Source: Branchinecta lynchi (taxonomy: Eukaryota > Arthropoda > Branchiopoda > Anostraca > Branchinectidae). Taken from it: a stretch of 64,000 nt of DNA. Under the pieces are notes generated by a model. The model was given only the letters and a program-made list of their open reading frames with translations. It did not search any database and had not been told where the DNA came from. Where the stretch lies: contig JAKZAP010000009.1 of the NCBI GenBank assembly GCA_023053575.1, forward strand, positions 14,303,869 to 14,367,868. The letters are read 5' to 3'. Of this stretch, positions 56,113 to 64,000 are shown in pieces (position 1 is the first letter of the stretch; the number at the start of each line of letters is the position of its first letter). Both the position numbers and the translations under genes were made by a program.

Positions 56113-56183
56113 GCATCGATGGTTCAGTGGTAGAATGCTCGCCTGCCACGCGGGCGGCCCGGGTTCGATTCCCGGTCGATGCA
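56113..56183 (+). tRNA. tRNA-Gly (GCC)
   Basis: 71 nt, complete and identical to 55406-55476. TCCTTTTAAT follows. It sits about 100 bp inside the first intron of the nanos-type gene, antisense to it. Confidence 0.95.
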
Positions 56184-56285
56184 TCCTTTTAATATTTTAC
56201 TCTTTATTTCAAGAATTTTTAGGTCTTTTTACGAACAAAGCCACTACGAGTATTCACTCAAGAAAAACAAACAAAAATGTCGTAC

Positions 56286-56489
56286 CTTGAGTTTCGGTCC
56301 ACCGAGGAATGTCCAACTTCGGTCTTTCATTCTGCGATATTCCGGACCCGAAACGTCCAGTGGTTGGTGGGTCCCAGTACTTGGTGGAGCCTTGAACGTA
56401 TATCTGAGGTGCAGAACATAACGGCTAAAACGAATTATAAATGTCAGATTTTTCGCGGCACCTCCAGTACGCCCTGTTCGACTTTCCAT
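56286..56489 (-). CDS. nanos: Nanos-type gene, first exon recognised
   Basis: The donor CTCAAG|GTACGA (56285) leaves in phase 0 and fits the exon at 54810. Two beginnings are possible. An ATG at 56487-56489 (MESRTGRTGGAAK...) stays open for 68 codons and would give a protein of 198 residues. Alternatively a CACCTCAG acceptor at 56404 (phase 2) opens a 118-nt exon from 56403 with YTFKAPPSTGTHQPLDVSG. No NOT1-binding motif of vertebrate Nanos is evident. A MITE fragment lies directly upstream of the ATG. Choice of start is uncertain; the part 56286-56403 is the safer portion. Confidence 0.52.
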
Positions 56490-56566
56490 ATTCTAACATG
56501 TGGCAACCGGTGCCGGCTCCCGTCACTTACTGTGCACTAAAATCGAAAGTAGGCAACCCCTCTCAT
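56490..56566 (+). mobile_element. GAGGGGTTGC-type MITE, right half
   Basis: ACATGTGGCAACCGGTGCCGG to AAAGTAGGCAACCCCTCTC matches the right halves at 49893 and 48000-48119. It adjoins the candidate ATG of the nanos-type gene on its 5' side. Confidence 0.5.
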
Positions 56567-56569
56567 TCG

Positions 56570-57015
56570 AGTTTAGTAGAGTCACGCACTGCCAAAAATT
56601 GTTTTGAAGAGCCCATTATAAGTTGCTATTCATTCTACACAAGTGCTGATAATTTTTCCTCGCAAAAATGACGAAAATGATGTACCTACAGGCAATGTAA
56701 GAAAATAATTGTCTGACTGAAATTCTGACAAAATAGGATCAATGCCTACAACACACATACCAATCAGATTTCAACATTTGCCGACGGACTTCCGAGTAGA
56801 TAAATATATCGAAGAATAACTTATTTCGGTATATCGGCATTTCTATTACAAAAGGTCACATTTTCGACGGCAAGCACTTCTTATACTAAAAACAAAAATC
56901 ATTCTGGTACGGTGATGTTTTGATTGAAGTGTAATCTCTTCGACTTGAAAATTTGCATTCTATTTTAATTTGTGTTCTTTCTTTTCTCTGTGTACTCCAC
57001 TATTTCTATTTTACA
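56570..57015. other. AT-rich DNA upstream of the nanos-type gene
   Basis: No exon is supported. A fragment at 56686-56745 has splice-like borders but fails on frame. Confidence 0.35.
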
Positions 57016-57017
57016 GA

Positions 57018-57353
57018 CGTGGGTAAATAAAAATATTCATTCGTTCATTATTGCATAGCACTTCAGAGATAGTCGTGAATAACTAAGTTATGAACAACTT
57101 ATTACGGGCCCTTGATCTTGAGGCCGATGACAAATCCGAGATCCACGAACGAACGACAAGACGATCCAAAACTTTCAAACTCGGCCGACGGAAGGGAAAA
57201 TAAAAATATTCATTCGTTCATTATTGCATAGCACTTCAGAGACCGTCTTGAATAACTAAGTTATGAACAACTTATTACGGGCCCTTGATGTTGAGGCCGA
57301 TCCACGAACGAACGACAAGACGAGCCAAAACTTTCAAACTCGGCCGACGGAAC
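57018..57353 (+). repeat. Direct duplication, period about 178 bp
   Basis: AAATAAAAATATTCATTCGT through TTATTACGGGCCCTTGAT to CAAACTCGGCCGACGGAA occurs twice. The second copy lacks about 20 bp around GACAAATCCGAG. Confidence 0.8.
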
Positions 57354-57381
57354 TTAAGTCTTGAGGGGGTACATCCCTATA

Positions 57382-57605
57382 GCAGAGCAAAATAACACTA
57401 GGGAGTAGCACCTAGACTTGTGGCACACGTCTCTACTGAAACTCAATCGGTCGTGCAACGCTGCGGTCGTGCACCAACGCTGGCTCCAATAACTTCATAT
57501 TTGGAACACAGCAAACAAAAAAGACGACCTCCCCAGTTTCGATGTATGCAGATGGCATCTTAGCTTTACTAGAAATTTATAAACCCGCAAGTTTGTCTGG
57601 CTTTA
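57382..57605 (+). repeat. Dispersed repeat, left part, split by a LINE
   Basis: Begins AGCAAAATAACACTAGGGAG and stops within GTTTGTCTGGCTTTA where the LINE tail (TAATAATAATAA) begins. Its continuation is at 60711-60840, judged by the order in 10272-10595. Confidence 0.6.
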
Positions 57606-57875
57606 TAATAATAATAATAACAATAATAATTGTATTGAAAAAAAGCCCGAGGGCCATATACACGTTCAACACAAAAAGATACATATACACGGAAAAAGGA
57701 TAATTAATCTAATCAACAAAAATCTTTCTAGCTTCCAACGCTCTACTTATGTAACGGCCAACCCTACTAATAGATTGAGCAGAAGTGCACTTCAGAATAC
57801 CAGGGAGTAGGGGGATCGCAACCCCAAAAACCTCCCTACGGATGCTTGAAAGCTCTTGGCACCGACTCAAAAAAT
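57606..57875 (-). mobile_element. LINE 3' end: reverse-transcriptase ORF C-terminus, UTR and tail
   Basis: On the - strand the frame continues from the segment at 60486 after the intervening element, and ends at TAG 57709-57711 with SRVGRYISRALEARKIFVD. It is followed by a short UTR and a TTATTATTATTA tail at 57606-57635. The cysteine of the zinc-knuckle-like C-terminal motif (LSRCQEL) lies here; its partners are in the other piece. Together they form a 5'-truncated, dead retrotransposon. Confidence 0.75.
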
Positions 57876-57924
57876 CGAGGGGTTGCTCACTCCCAAAAAC
57901 GATGTACACCAAGTGGCGCGTGCC

Positions 57925-58162
57925 GCGGTGCCGAGCCGGTGCCGCGGTGCCGTGTCGGTGCCGTGCCGGTGCCGCGGTGCCGTGCCGGTGCCGAGCCGGT
58001 GCCGCGGTGCCGTGCCGGTGCCGAGCCGGTGCCGTGCCGGTGCCGCGGTGCCGTGCCGGTGCCGAGCCGGTGCCGAGCCGGTGCCGCGGTGCCGTGCCGG
58101 TGCCGAGCCGGTGCCGTGCCGGTGCCGAGCCGGTGCCGTGCCGGTGCCAAGCCGGTGCCGCG
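57925..58162 (+). repeat. GTGCCG-type GC-rich array, left
   Basis: An irregular array of GTGCCGTGCCG, GTGCCGAGCCG and GTGCCGCG units, all G+C apart from single T or A per unit. Every frame on both strands is open and gives repetitive R/A/G/V/P peptides, an artefact of the missing stop codons. It ends abruptly at GCGGTTTTTTTTAC. Confidence 0.92.
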
Positions 58163-58552
58163 GTTTTTTTTACTTCAAATTACAGTATTGTGATAAAGCA
58201 CGATTTCTGATGTACATGTAAACAAATTTCATCAGATATTGGCCGAGAATGAAGTCGGCAATGTGTGTTGAATACAAGAGCTAGCAGCTCATATGGTACT
58301 TGCAAGGCTGGGTCAGAGGATGAAATTTAGGAATTTGTAAATTCTTGGGTTTCTTGTGTTTAATTATAAGCCATACCCTTGAAATAAGAATGATTGTGGG
58401 CCCTTGGAAATCAAGAGAATGATCTGGTGAAAAGTATTTTATATTTGCACTTTAAGGGCACTAGAAATTCATGTGAAAGCAAAACCCTTTAGGCAAAAGT
58501 GACTATGGGCTCATGGGGATCACGTAGTTGTATATTTTGCTCAAACTAATGC

Positions 58553-58933
58553 AACCTATAATACTAATGCAACCTACTTCCGTAATCATTACATATATTT
58601 CTAAACCCGGAGACCCACGTTTCGTGCGGTACATTCTAACCCCTCTAACAAAACCTCGCTGATTTTCTCACTTGCCGTGTTTTGCTACCTTCGATGTGTA
58701 TCACACTGTCGACGGTTCGAGACGGTTGCGCGACGGTTGTCTGCGAGAATTTTTTCCGTCAGGAAAATCGGTTATGCAAATTGTTTCCCTGTTTCGCTAG
58801 AAGTCAACGGGTCTCGGAAAAGGCTTAAAACAGCCAAAACAGTTAGTTATTTATTGAAAGCACAGCATACTTAAAGTATTCAAATACTTTAAAATACTGT
58901 AAGTTGAAGAGTGATTAGTGCGAGGGGTCCTTT
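58553..58933 (-). mobile_element. TTAA-type MITE, left end lost
   Basis: AATGCAACCTACTTCCGTAA through GTATTCAAATACTTTAAAAT to CGAGGGGTCCT before TTAA, as in 22916-23231. Confidence 0.65.
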
Positions 58934-59369
58934 AAGGGAGCTGGAAATTCATTTTGAAGCAAAACCCTTGTTTCACAAATAATCATGGGCTCATGGGGAT
59001 CATGAAAATATATGTTTTGCTCCAAAGTATTTTCTGTACTTTGTGGTTATGATGAGTACTTTAAGGAATGTGGTTGGCTCTATAAAAGAATTTATGAACC
59101 AATCTTTTCCTTCCTTGACTACCTACTTAGGCTAACTGGTACATATATTTAGCCACAGCAAGTGCATGAAAATGGCAAAGTTCGAAGCACGAACGTTCAA
59201 ATAAGCATACCTCTATTTCACTCCCAGAGTGTCTGATGGGGAAATTGACTTTTTCCAAGTTAAATATGCCTGCCAAGTATCATTCTTAGCACACTCTACA
59301 AATATAAAAAAAAGATTGGTCGCCACTGAATTACCTTCACCAGAAGCAAAATATACTGAAGCTGACTCA

Positions 59370-59997
59370 AGTTTTGGGCGATATTCGATACCGATAACGA
59401 TATATCCATGTATCGGATAAAATATCGATATCGAAAGTAAATATCGATATCGATAACGATATTTGTTCATTCGTAAAGATTGCAATAAATCCAACATAAC
59501 CCACACTTATATATACGAAATTGGAGCAATGTGTATTCCGCAATTCCTTTCTTATTTATCCGGAGTTCGAGATGATCCAGTATGCGATATATCGGATATC
59601 GATCGATCGATATATCGCACCAAATATCGATATCGAAACGTAAATATCGCTATCGAAAACGATATTTGTTCATCGTAATTATTGTAAATAATCCGAACTA
59701 ACCTACACTTATATATCCGAAATTGGACAATATGTTTTCCCTAATTCCTTTCTCATTTATTCTGAGTTTGAAATGATCCAAGATGCTATTTAATGAAAAT
59801 TTGGTTCTTAGATTTTGGCGAAACGAAGCATGGTAAGCAAATATCAATATCGATATATCGATTATCGAATATCGAAAGTGAAAATATCGATATATCGATT
59901 GTTGAATATCGAAAGCGGAAATATCGATATATCGATTATCTAATATCGAAAGTGAAAATATCGATATATCGAAAAATCCAAGTATCGCCAAGCACCA
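59370..59997. mobile_element. TCGATA-type hAT-like MITE with internal duplication
   Basis: Left end AAGTTTTGGGCGATATTCGA, right end AGTATCGCCAAGCACCA, inverse relatives of the ends at 12377-12725. The internal AACGATATTTGTTCAT...CACTTATATAT block occurs twice (59455-59520 and 59657-59715), so the element is longer than its sister. No clear duplication at the flanks. Confidence 0.65.
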
Positions 59998-60185
59998 GTA
60001 CCAAACCATGGTTGACCACTTTGCGCATTTGGTCAACAGCATCTCCTCATATCTAGTTCAGCTTCTTCTTCGGTTGCATGTTTTCAATAATTCTTTCATT
60101 CAAGTACCTTCGTTATTGGGCGCCAGATACCAGATACCAGATGGCGAAGAGTAATCTGCAGAAAATTTGTCCGTGGCCGGAAAAA

Positions 60186-60440
60186 TTGTCGCCGGTGCCG
60201 TGCGGTGCCGTGCCGGTGCCGTGCGGTGCCGTGCCGGTGCCGTGCCGGTGCCGTGCCGGTGCCGTGCGGTGCCGAGCTGGTGCCGCGGTGTTGCGCCGTT
60301 GCCGTGCCTTTGCCGAGCCGGTGCCGTGGTGCCGTGCCGGTGCCGCGGTGCCGTGCCGGTGCCGCGGTGCCGTGCCGGTGCCGTGCCGGTGCCGCGGTGC
60401 CGTGCCGGTGCCGTGTCGGTGCCGCGTCGGTGCCGTGTCG
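60186..60440 (+). repeat. GTGCCG-type GC-rich array, right
   Basis: Same units as 57925-58162 with some variants (GTGTTGCGCC, GTGCCTTTGCC). All frames open, no gene. It is bounded on the right by the family border GAGGTGTACACCGG. Confidence 0.92.
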
Positions 60441-60485
60441 AGGTGTACACCGGTGGCGGAGAGTGAGCAACCCCTCGCAAAAAAT

Positions 60486-60711
60486 GACCAATGTCCTCCT
60501 CTTCTCGTCCACACAGAGGGCATGAATAATTCCTATTTGGGATTCTCGCCTTCCTATCAAAAACTTTATTTCTACCGTGCAGTGGTAGACAATTAGCTCT
60601 CAATTGGATCCAGTACCTCAAATAAGTAGCAGGCAAATTAAGCTTAAAATAAAACTCAGATTCGTACACTGTTTTAATCTTTCTGTAATTTAACAGGGTT
60701 TCCTGCCGCAA
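60486..60711 (-). mobile_element. LINE fragment: reverse-transcriptase ORF, C-terminal zinc motif
   Basis: On the - strand the frame reads through RYWIQLRANCLPLHGRN and NYSCPLCGREEEDIGHF. The C-x2-C and H of this stretch, plus the C in the piece at 57606-57875, make the CCHC motif common after the reverse-transcriptase domain of LINEs. The 5' side is truncated at 60711, where the dispersed repeat resumes. Confidence 0.8.
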
Positions 60712-60840
60712 GCGTAGTCGACGGCGCTGATCCGTATGGCACGGTTGTGAAGCAAGGAAAGCATAGATTTTGACGCTCCCTAGTATTAACGCTACTCCCC
60801 AGTATTACTTTGTCTTGATCCCTAGCGAGTGTGACATCCC
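60711..60840 (+). repeat. Dispersed repeat, right part
   Basis: GCATGG-like GAAAGCATAG, then GACGCTCCCTAGTATTAACG and CTACTCCCCAGTATTACTTT, equivalent to the far end of 10272-10595. Confidence 0.55.
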
Positions 60841-60954
60841 TCGCTAATTATTATTATATTTATCACTGATTTATTGTCAACAAAACTGTTATTTTTTAAC
60901 AATCAAGTTTAGCAAGACCTACTACGATTGTTGTCGCTTACTCGCAGTTACAAA

Positions 60955-61365
60955 GGACAAAGTTCAGCAGATTAACAGAATGACGGATCGGATCACGTTG
61001 ATCTTTTCGGGGGAGGAAAAACCATAGGCTTTCGAACAAGACCGCCGACGGGAAAAACTATCCAACCAGAAACCATCGTGATAAACTAACGACTGAACAA
61101 ATCTGTGTTGACATTACACTAAATTGTACTATAATGTAAATATGAAGCAAACCACAGCAAACAAAGTTCAGCAGATTAACAGAATGATGGATCTCGGGTC
61201 ACGCTGATCTTTTCGGGGGAGGAAAAACCATAGGCTTTCGAACAAGACCGCCGACGGGAAAAACTATCAAACCAGAAACCATCGTGATAAACTAACGACT
61301 GAACAATTCTGTGTTGACATTACAATAAATTGTACTATAATGTAAATATGAAGCAAACCCGAACT
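60955..61365 (+). repeat. Direct duplication, period about 205 bp
   Basis: ACAAAGTTCAGCAGATTAAC through TTTTCGGGGGAGGAAAAACC and ACTATAATGTAAATATGAAG occurs twice with few differences. A smaller repeat (GGTTGATTG...AAGATGGTTT) follows at 61395 and 61470. Confidence 0.8.
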
Positions 61366-61539
61366 TTATTTCTCTCTGCAGTATATATTTGGTCAGTTGG
61401 GTTGATTGTTTACAAGATGGTTTGTTATTTATTACGTTAGTGTCATATTCCCCATCTATTTGGTCCGTCGGGTTGATTGGTTAAAAGATGGTTTATTATT
61501 TATTACGATAGTGTATTACTCCCTATAATTTCTTTTTTG

Positions 61540-62045
61540 TTTTTTTTTAGTCGTCCTCCTTCTTTCCTTCTGTGTTGTTACTTACCAATTATCATTATTC
61601 GAATCGAATTGCTAGAAGAATTAGAATTTATCAGATTCCAATGACGGACTCTAGAGAGTATTTGCTTTCTGAAACAACTGTACACTTTTCCTCGGTTCTT
61701 GTTATCTTTTATTTTTATTTTTGTATTGTTTGTTTCGCTGGACGTGTCAACTGGTGATGCTGGGGACCAGGTACTGACCGGGGAATACGCATATTTCCAT
61801 TTGTATGAATGGCATGTAGTGAAGTATAAATGTTGTATTTATTTAAAGAAGTCTTTCCATCCCGTGCATTACGAATTTGTCTTCTCAGCCGGGCTCTGGA
61901 CATTTTGTTATTTACTTTGTTATTAAAAAGAACCTGAACCTGAACCAGAACATACTACATGATTTTGGCTCTCTAGTTTTTATTTTATTTTACATACTTC
62001 GCTTTTCAAATGGCGGGTCAGAAATAAATTACTTACTTACATGGT
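61540..62045 (+). repeat. Probable retroposon 3' regions
   Basis: GAACCTGAACCTGAACCAGAAC at 61932 is a short tandem tail of the kind ending some LINEs. A second tail-like AAATAAATTACTTACTTACA at 62020 matches 6450. The frames at 61572-61757 and 61699-61926 show no domain. Confidence 0.4.
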
Positions 62046-62280
62046 TCGAAAGAAAAGAAAGGAAAACAGATTCAGAAAGCGTAAAAATGGTGGAAACCAC
62101 AACTCAGCCTATTATCGAGGGCCCCTAACGTTTTCACTTACGTCATAAAAGAAATAGGGAAATTCGATTATATTAATGTTGCGGAATATACATTTGTATC
62201 TATACATAGAGCCGAGCGCCCAGCGAGGCGCCGGGCGCGTTTACACTTATAAACCCGTTCTATTCCATTAGCAACTGGAA

Positions 62281-63526
62281 AATATAGCCTTCTCTTATGA
62301 GGTTACGGGCTAAACGTTAATCGGTTAAAGTTAAGTCAACAACGTCCGAGGAGTCGATCCGAGGCCATGCGAATCTATTTTCTGAAGGCACAAGATCCAG
62401 GAATAAGCGGCCGACGGGAAATAAGACCTACCAAGCCGCAAGCTGGTAAAAATTCAAGAATTCGAAGAAGCCGCCGACGGGAAAAAAAAATCTCCCAAGC
62501 TGCATTCTGCTAAAAATTTCAAAACTCCCAAGAAAACCGTATCCAGGAAAAGATAGAAGAAAGGGTGGTCTAGTTAAGGTTACTGACCAGATAAATAGCC
62601 TTATCGTATGAGGTTACGGGCTAAACGTTAATCGGCTAAAGTAAGTCAAAAATGAAAAAAATCGGTTCAGCTGAAGATCCGAGGCCATGCGAATCTATTT
62701 TCTGGAGGCCAAGATCCAGGAATAAACGGCCGACGGGAAATAAAACCTACCAAGCCGCAACCTGGTAAAAAATTTCAAGAACTCGAAGAAGCCGCCGACG
62801 GGAAAAAAATCTCCCACCTCGCATTCTGCTAAAAATTTCAAAACTCCCAAGAAAACCGTATCCATGAAAAGGTAGAAGAAAGGGTGGTCTAGTTAAGTTA
62901 ACTGACCAGATAAATAGCCTTCTCGTATGAGGTTACGGGCTAACGTTAATCGGCTAAAGTTATGTCAACAACGAAATCGGTTCAGCTGAAGATCCGAGGC
63001 CATGCAAATCTATTTTCTGAAGGCACAAGATCCAGGAAGAAGCGGCCGACGGGAAATAAAACCTACCAAGCCGCAACCTGGTAAAAAATTTCAAGAACTC
63101 GAAGAAGCCGCCGACGGGAAAAAAAAAATCTCCCAAGCCGCATTCTGCTAAAAATTTTAAAACTCCCAAGAAAACCGTATCCATGATAAGGTAGAAGAAA
63201 GCGTGGTCTAGTTAAGGTTACTGACCAGATAAATAGCCTTCTCGTATAAGGTTACGGGCTAAACGTTAATCGGCTAAAATAAGTCAATAATGAAAAAAAT
63301 CGGTTCAGCTGAAGATCCGAGGCCACGAAAATCTATTTTCTGGACTCACAAGATCCAGGAAGCGGCCGACGGGAAATAGGTAAAAAATTTCAAGAACTCG
63401 AAGAAGCCGCCGACGGGAAAAAAAATCTCCCAAGCCGCATTCTGCTAAAAATTTCAAAACTTCCAAGAAAACCGTATCCAGAAAAGGTAGAAGAAAGAGT
63501 GGTCTAGTTAAGGTTACTGACCAGAA
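62281..63526 (+). repeat. Tandem repeat, four units of about 316 bp
   Basis: Units start near 62283, 62597, 62915 and 63233 with ATAGCCTT...TGAGGTTACGGGCTAA. Each carries GATCCGAGGCCATGCGAATC, two CGGCCGACGGGAAA/GCCGCCGACGGGAAAA motifs and AAGAAAACCGTATCCA. The last unit is shortened by about 20 bp. CCGCCGACGGGAAAAACTAT also occurs at 61050 and 61247, linking this array to the duplication before it. Confidence 0.88.
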
Positions 63527-63599
63527 GCTATCTGGACGACTTGTTATAAAGAACAGCCACGGGAGTTGACCGACGGCAATACTAACCAAATACAATAGT

Positions 63600-64000
63600 A
63601 CCGTCGGAACTCACCATGCCCGCCTTTGGTTGAAAACGGTTTCAATAAAAACGGTATTTATTTATTTATTTATTTGATCTAATAGATTTATATTGTATTG
63701 AATTTATGATTCTTTTAATTTTTCTTCATTTCTTTCCTACAAAATCGGAAACTAAAATACGACACAAGCTAAGTATTCACTACTATATTGCTTTCATAAG
63801 AACATTCTAACATGCGTATCATATTTAAATGTTAAGGTTAAAGGCTATAATATATAAACCGCTCCTTTACAAGAAATGGCTGGAAAATATAAAAAACAAA
63901 GTTAAATGTAGAAATGATGGCGTTTATTTCACACATCAATGCGAGGACTCGTCTAACTAACTTATATTTTTTTTTAAATGCTGAAAAGCCTTAAATTCAG
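63600..64000. other. AT-rich end of the window
   Basis: A TTTA run at 63656-63676 and AT-rich DNA; nothing else is recognised. Confidence 0.4.

Larger units (their letters stand above)
58163..60185. other. 2-kb block between the two GC arrays
   Basis: Holds a TTAA-type MITE (58553-58933), a TCGATA-type MITE (59370-59997) and unique DNA with repeated CTCATGGGGATCA (58513, 58992). No gene is recognised. It may be an insertion that split one array or cargo gained by the element. Confidence 0.6.
57876..60477. mobile_element. 2.6-kb GAGGGGTTGC hAT-like element with GC arrays
   Basis: Perfect 17-bp inverted ends CGAGGGGTTGCTCACTC / GAGTGAGCAACCCCTCG and a perfect 8-bp duplication CAAAAAAT at 57868-57875 and 60478-60485. 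The duplication lies in a LINE frame that resumes in phase when the element and one duplication copy are removed. Inside each end is the family's normal border (GATGTACACCAAGTGGCGCG; AGGTGTACACCGGTGGCGG) and then a GTGCCG-type array. About 2 kb of other DNA lies between the arrays. Other members are only 84-241 bp. Confidence 0.88.

Noticed and set aside
56686..56745. Possible nanos exon upstream of 56403 with AG and GT borders
   Set aside because: In the frame needed to enter 56403 in phase 2 it contains TGA near its start.
57785..60711. Long ORFs on both strands rich in R, A, G, V, P
   Set aside because: They come from GTGCCG-type arrays that contain no stop codon in any frame. Only the LINE part at 60486-60711 is protein-like.

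Overview
The window is nuclear DNA of an animal. It has spliced genes with introns of up to about 15 kb, GT/AG splice sites in matching codon phase, a nanos-type zinc-finger exon, a U6 snRNA gene with a Pol III TATA box, intron-less tRNA-Gly and tRNA-Asp genes, and a dense layer of short non-coding transposons. I see no bacterial operons, no CRISPR array and no virus. The clade cannot be fixed from the sequence; a marine invertebrate with a repeat-rich genome is a reasonable guess.

Two protein genes can be assembled. (1) On the + strand six exons (5100-5368, 19998-20130, 23649-23795, 29356-29485, 38353-38488, 42690-42863) join in a consistent phase chain. They encode the last 328 residues of a nuclear protein with an AT-hook, a pipsqueak-like helix-turn-helix split between exons 3 and 4, a second helix-turn-helix-like segment in exon 5, and a polar tail ending in TGA. 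The 5' part of the gene lies before 5100, probably mostly outside the window. (2) On the - strand three exons (56286-56489, 54673-54810, 47535-47789) join in phase 0 to a protein of about 198 residues ending in a Nanos CCHC double zinc knuckle. The first spacing of that knuckle is one residue shorter than usual.

RNA genes: U6 (49074-49178, -), two tRNA-Asp(GTC) genes (52840-52911, -; 55033-55104, +), three sound tRNA-Gly(GCC) genes (46957-47027, -; 55406-55476, +; 56113-56183, +) and one decayed tRNA-Gly (55921-55991, +). All except the 46957 tRNA-Gly lie inside the introns of the nanos-type gene.

The rest is mobile and repetitive DNA. Several families can be defined by their ends and target duplications. 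Five are hAT-like with 8-bp duplications (ends TAGTGTTGGGCGATAT, CAGAGATGGGCG, CAGGCCCGTATCC, CGAGGGGTTGCTCACTC and relatives). Three are piggyBac-like with TTAA duplications. One is Tc1-like with TA. One has TTTCACACTGAG ends. There is also a foldback family (CTATAGAGAGATTGC) and a 1.4-kb element built on a 137-bp repeat. No transposase gene is visible. Elements are nested up to four deep: at 57382-60840 a dispersed repeat holds a 5'-truncated LINE, which holds a 2.6-kb hAT-like element with GC-rich arrays, which holds further elements.

The most notable structures are a minisatellite at 20081-21240 whose unit carries the last 50 nt and the splice donor of exon 2 of the + strand gene; a 3.45-kb near-perfect palindrome at 24932-28384 with a foldback element at its core; alternative donors of exon 4 whose phases match two different downstream exons; and a D-arm-less tRNA-like fold inside a 110-bp hairpin at 21464-21574.
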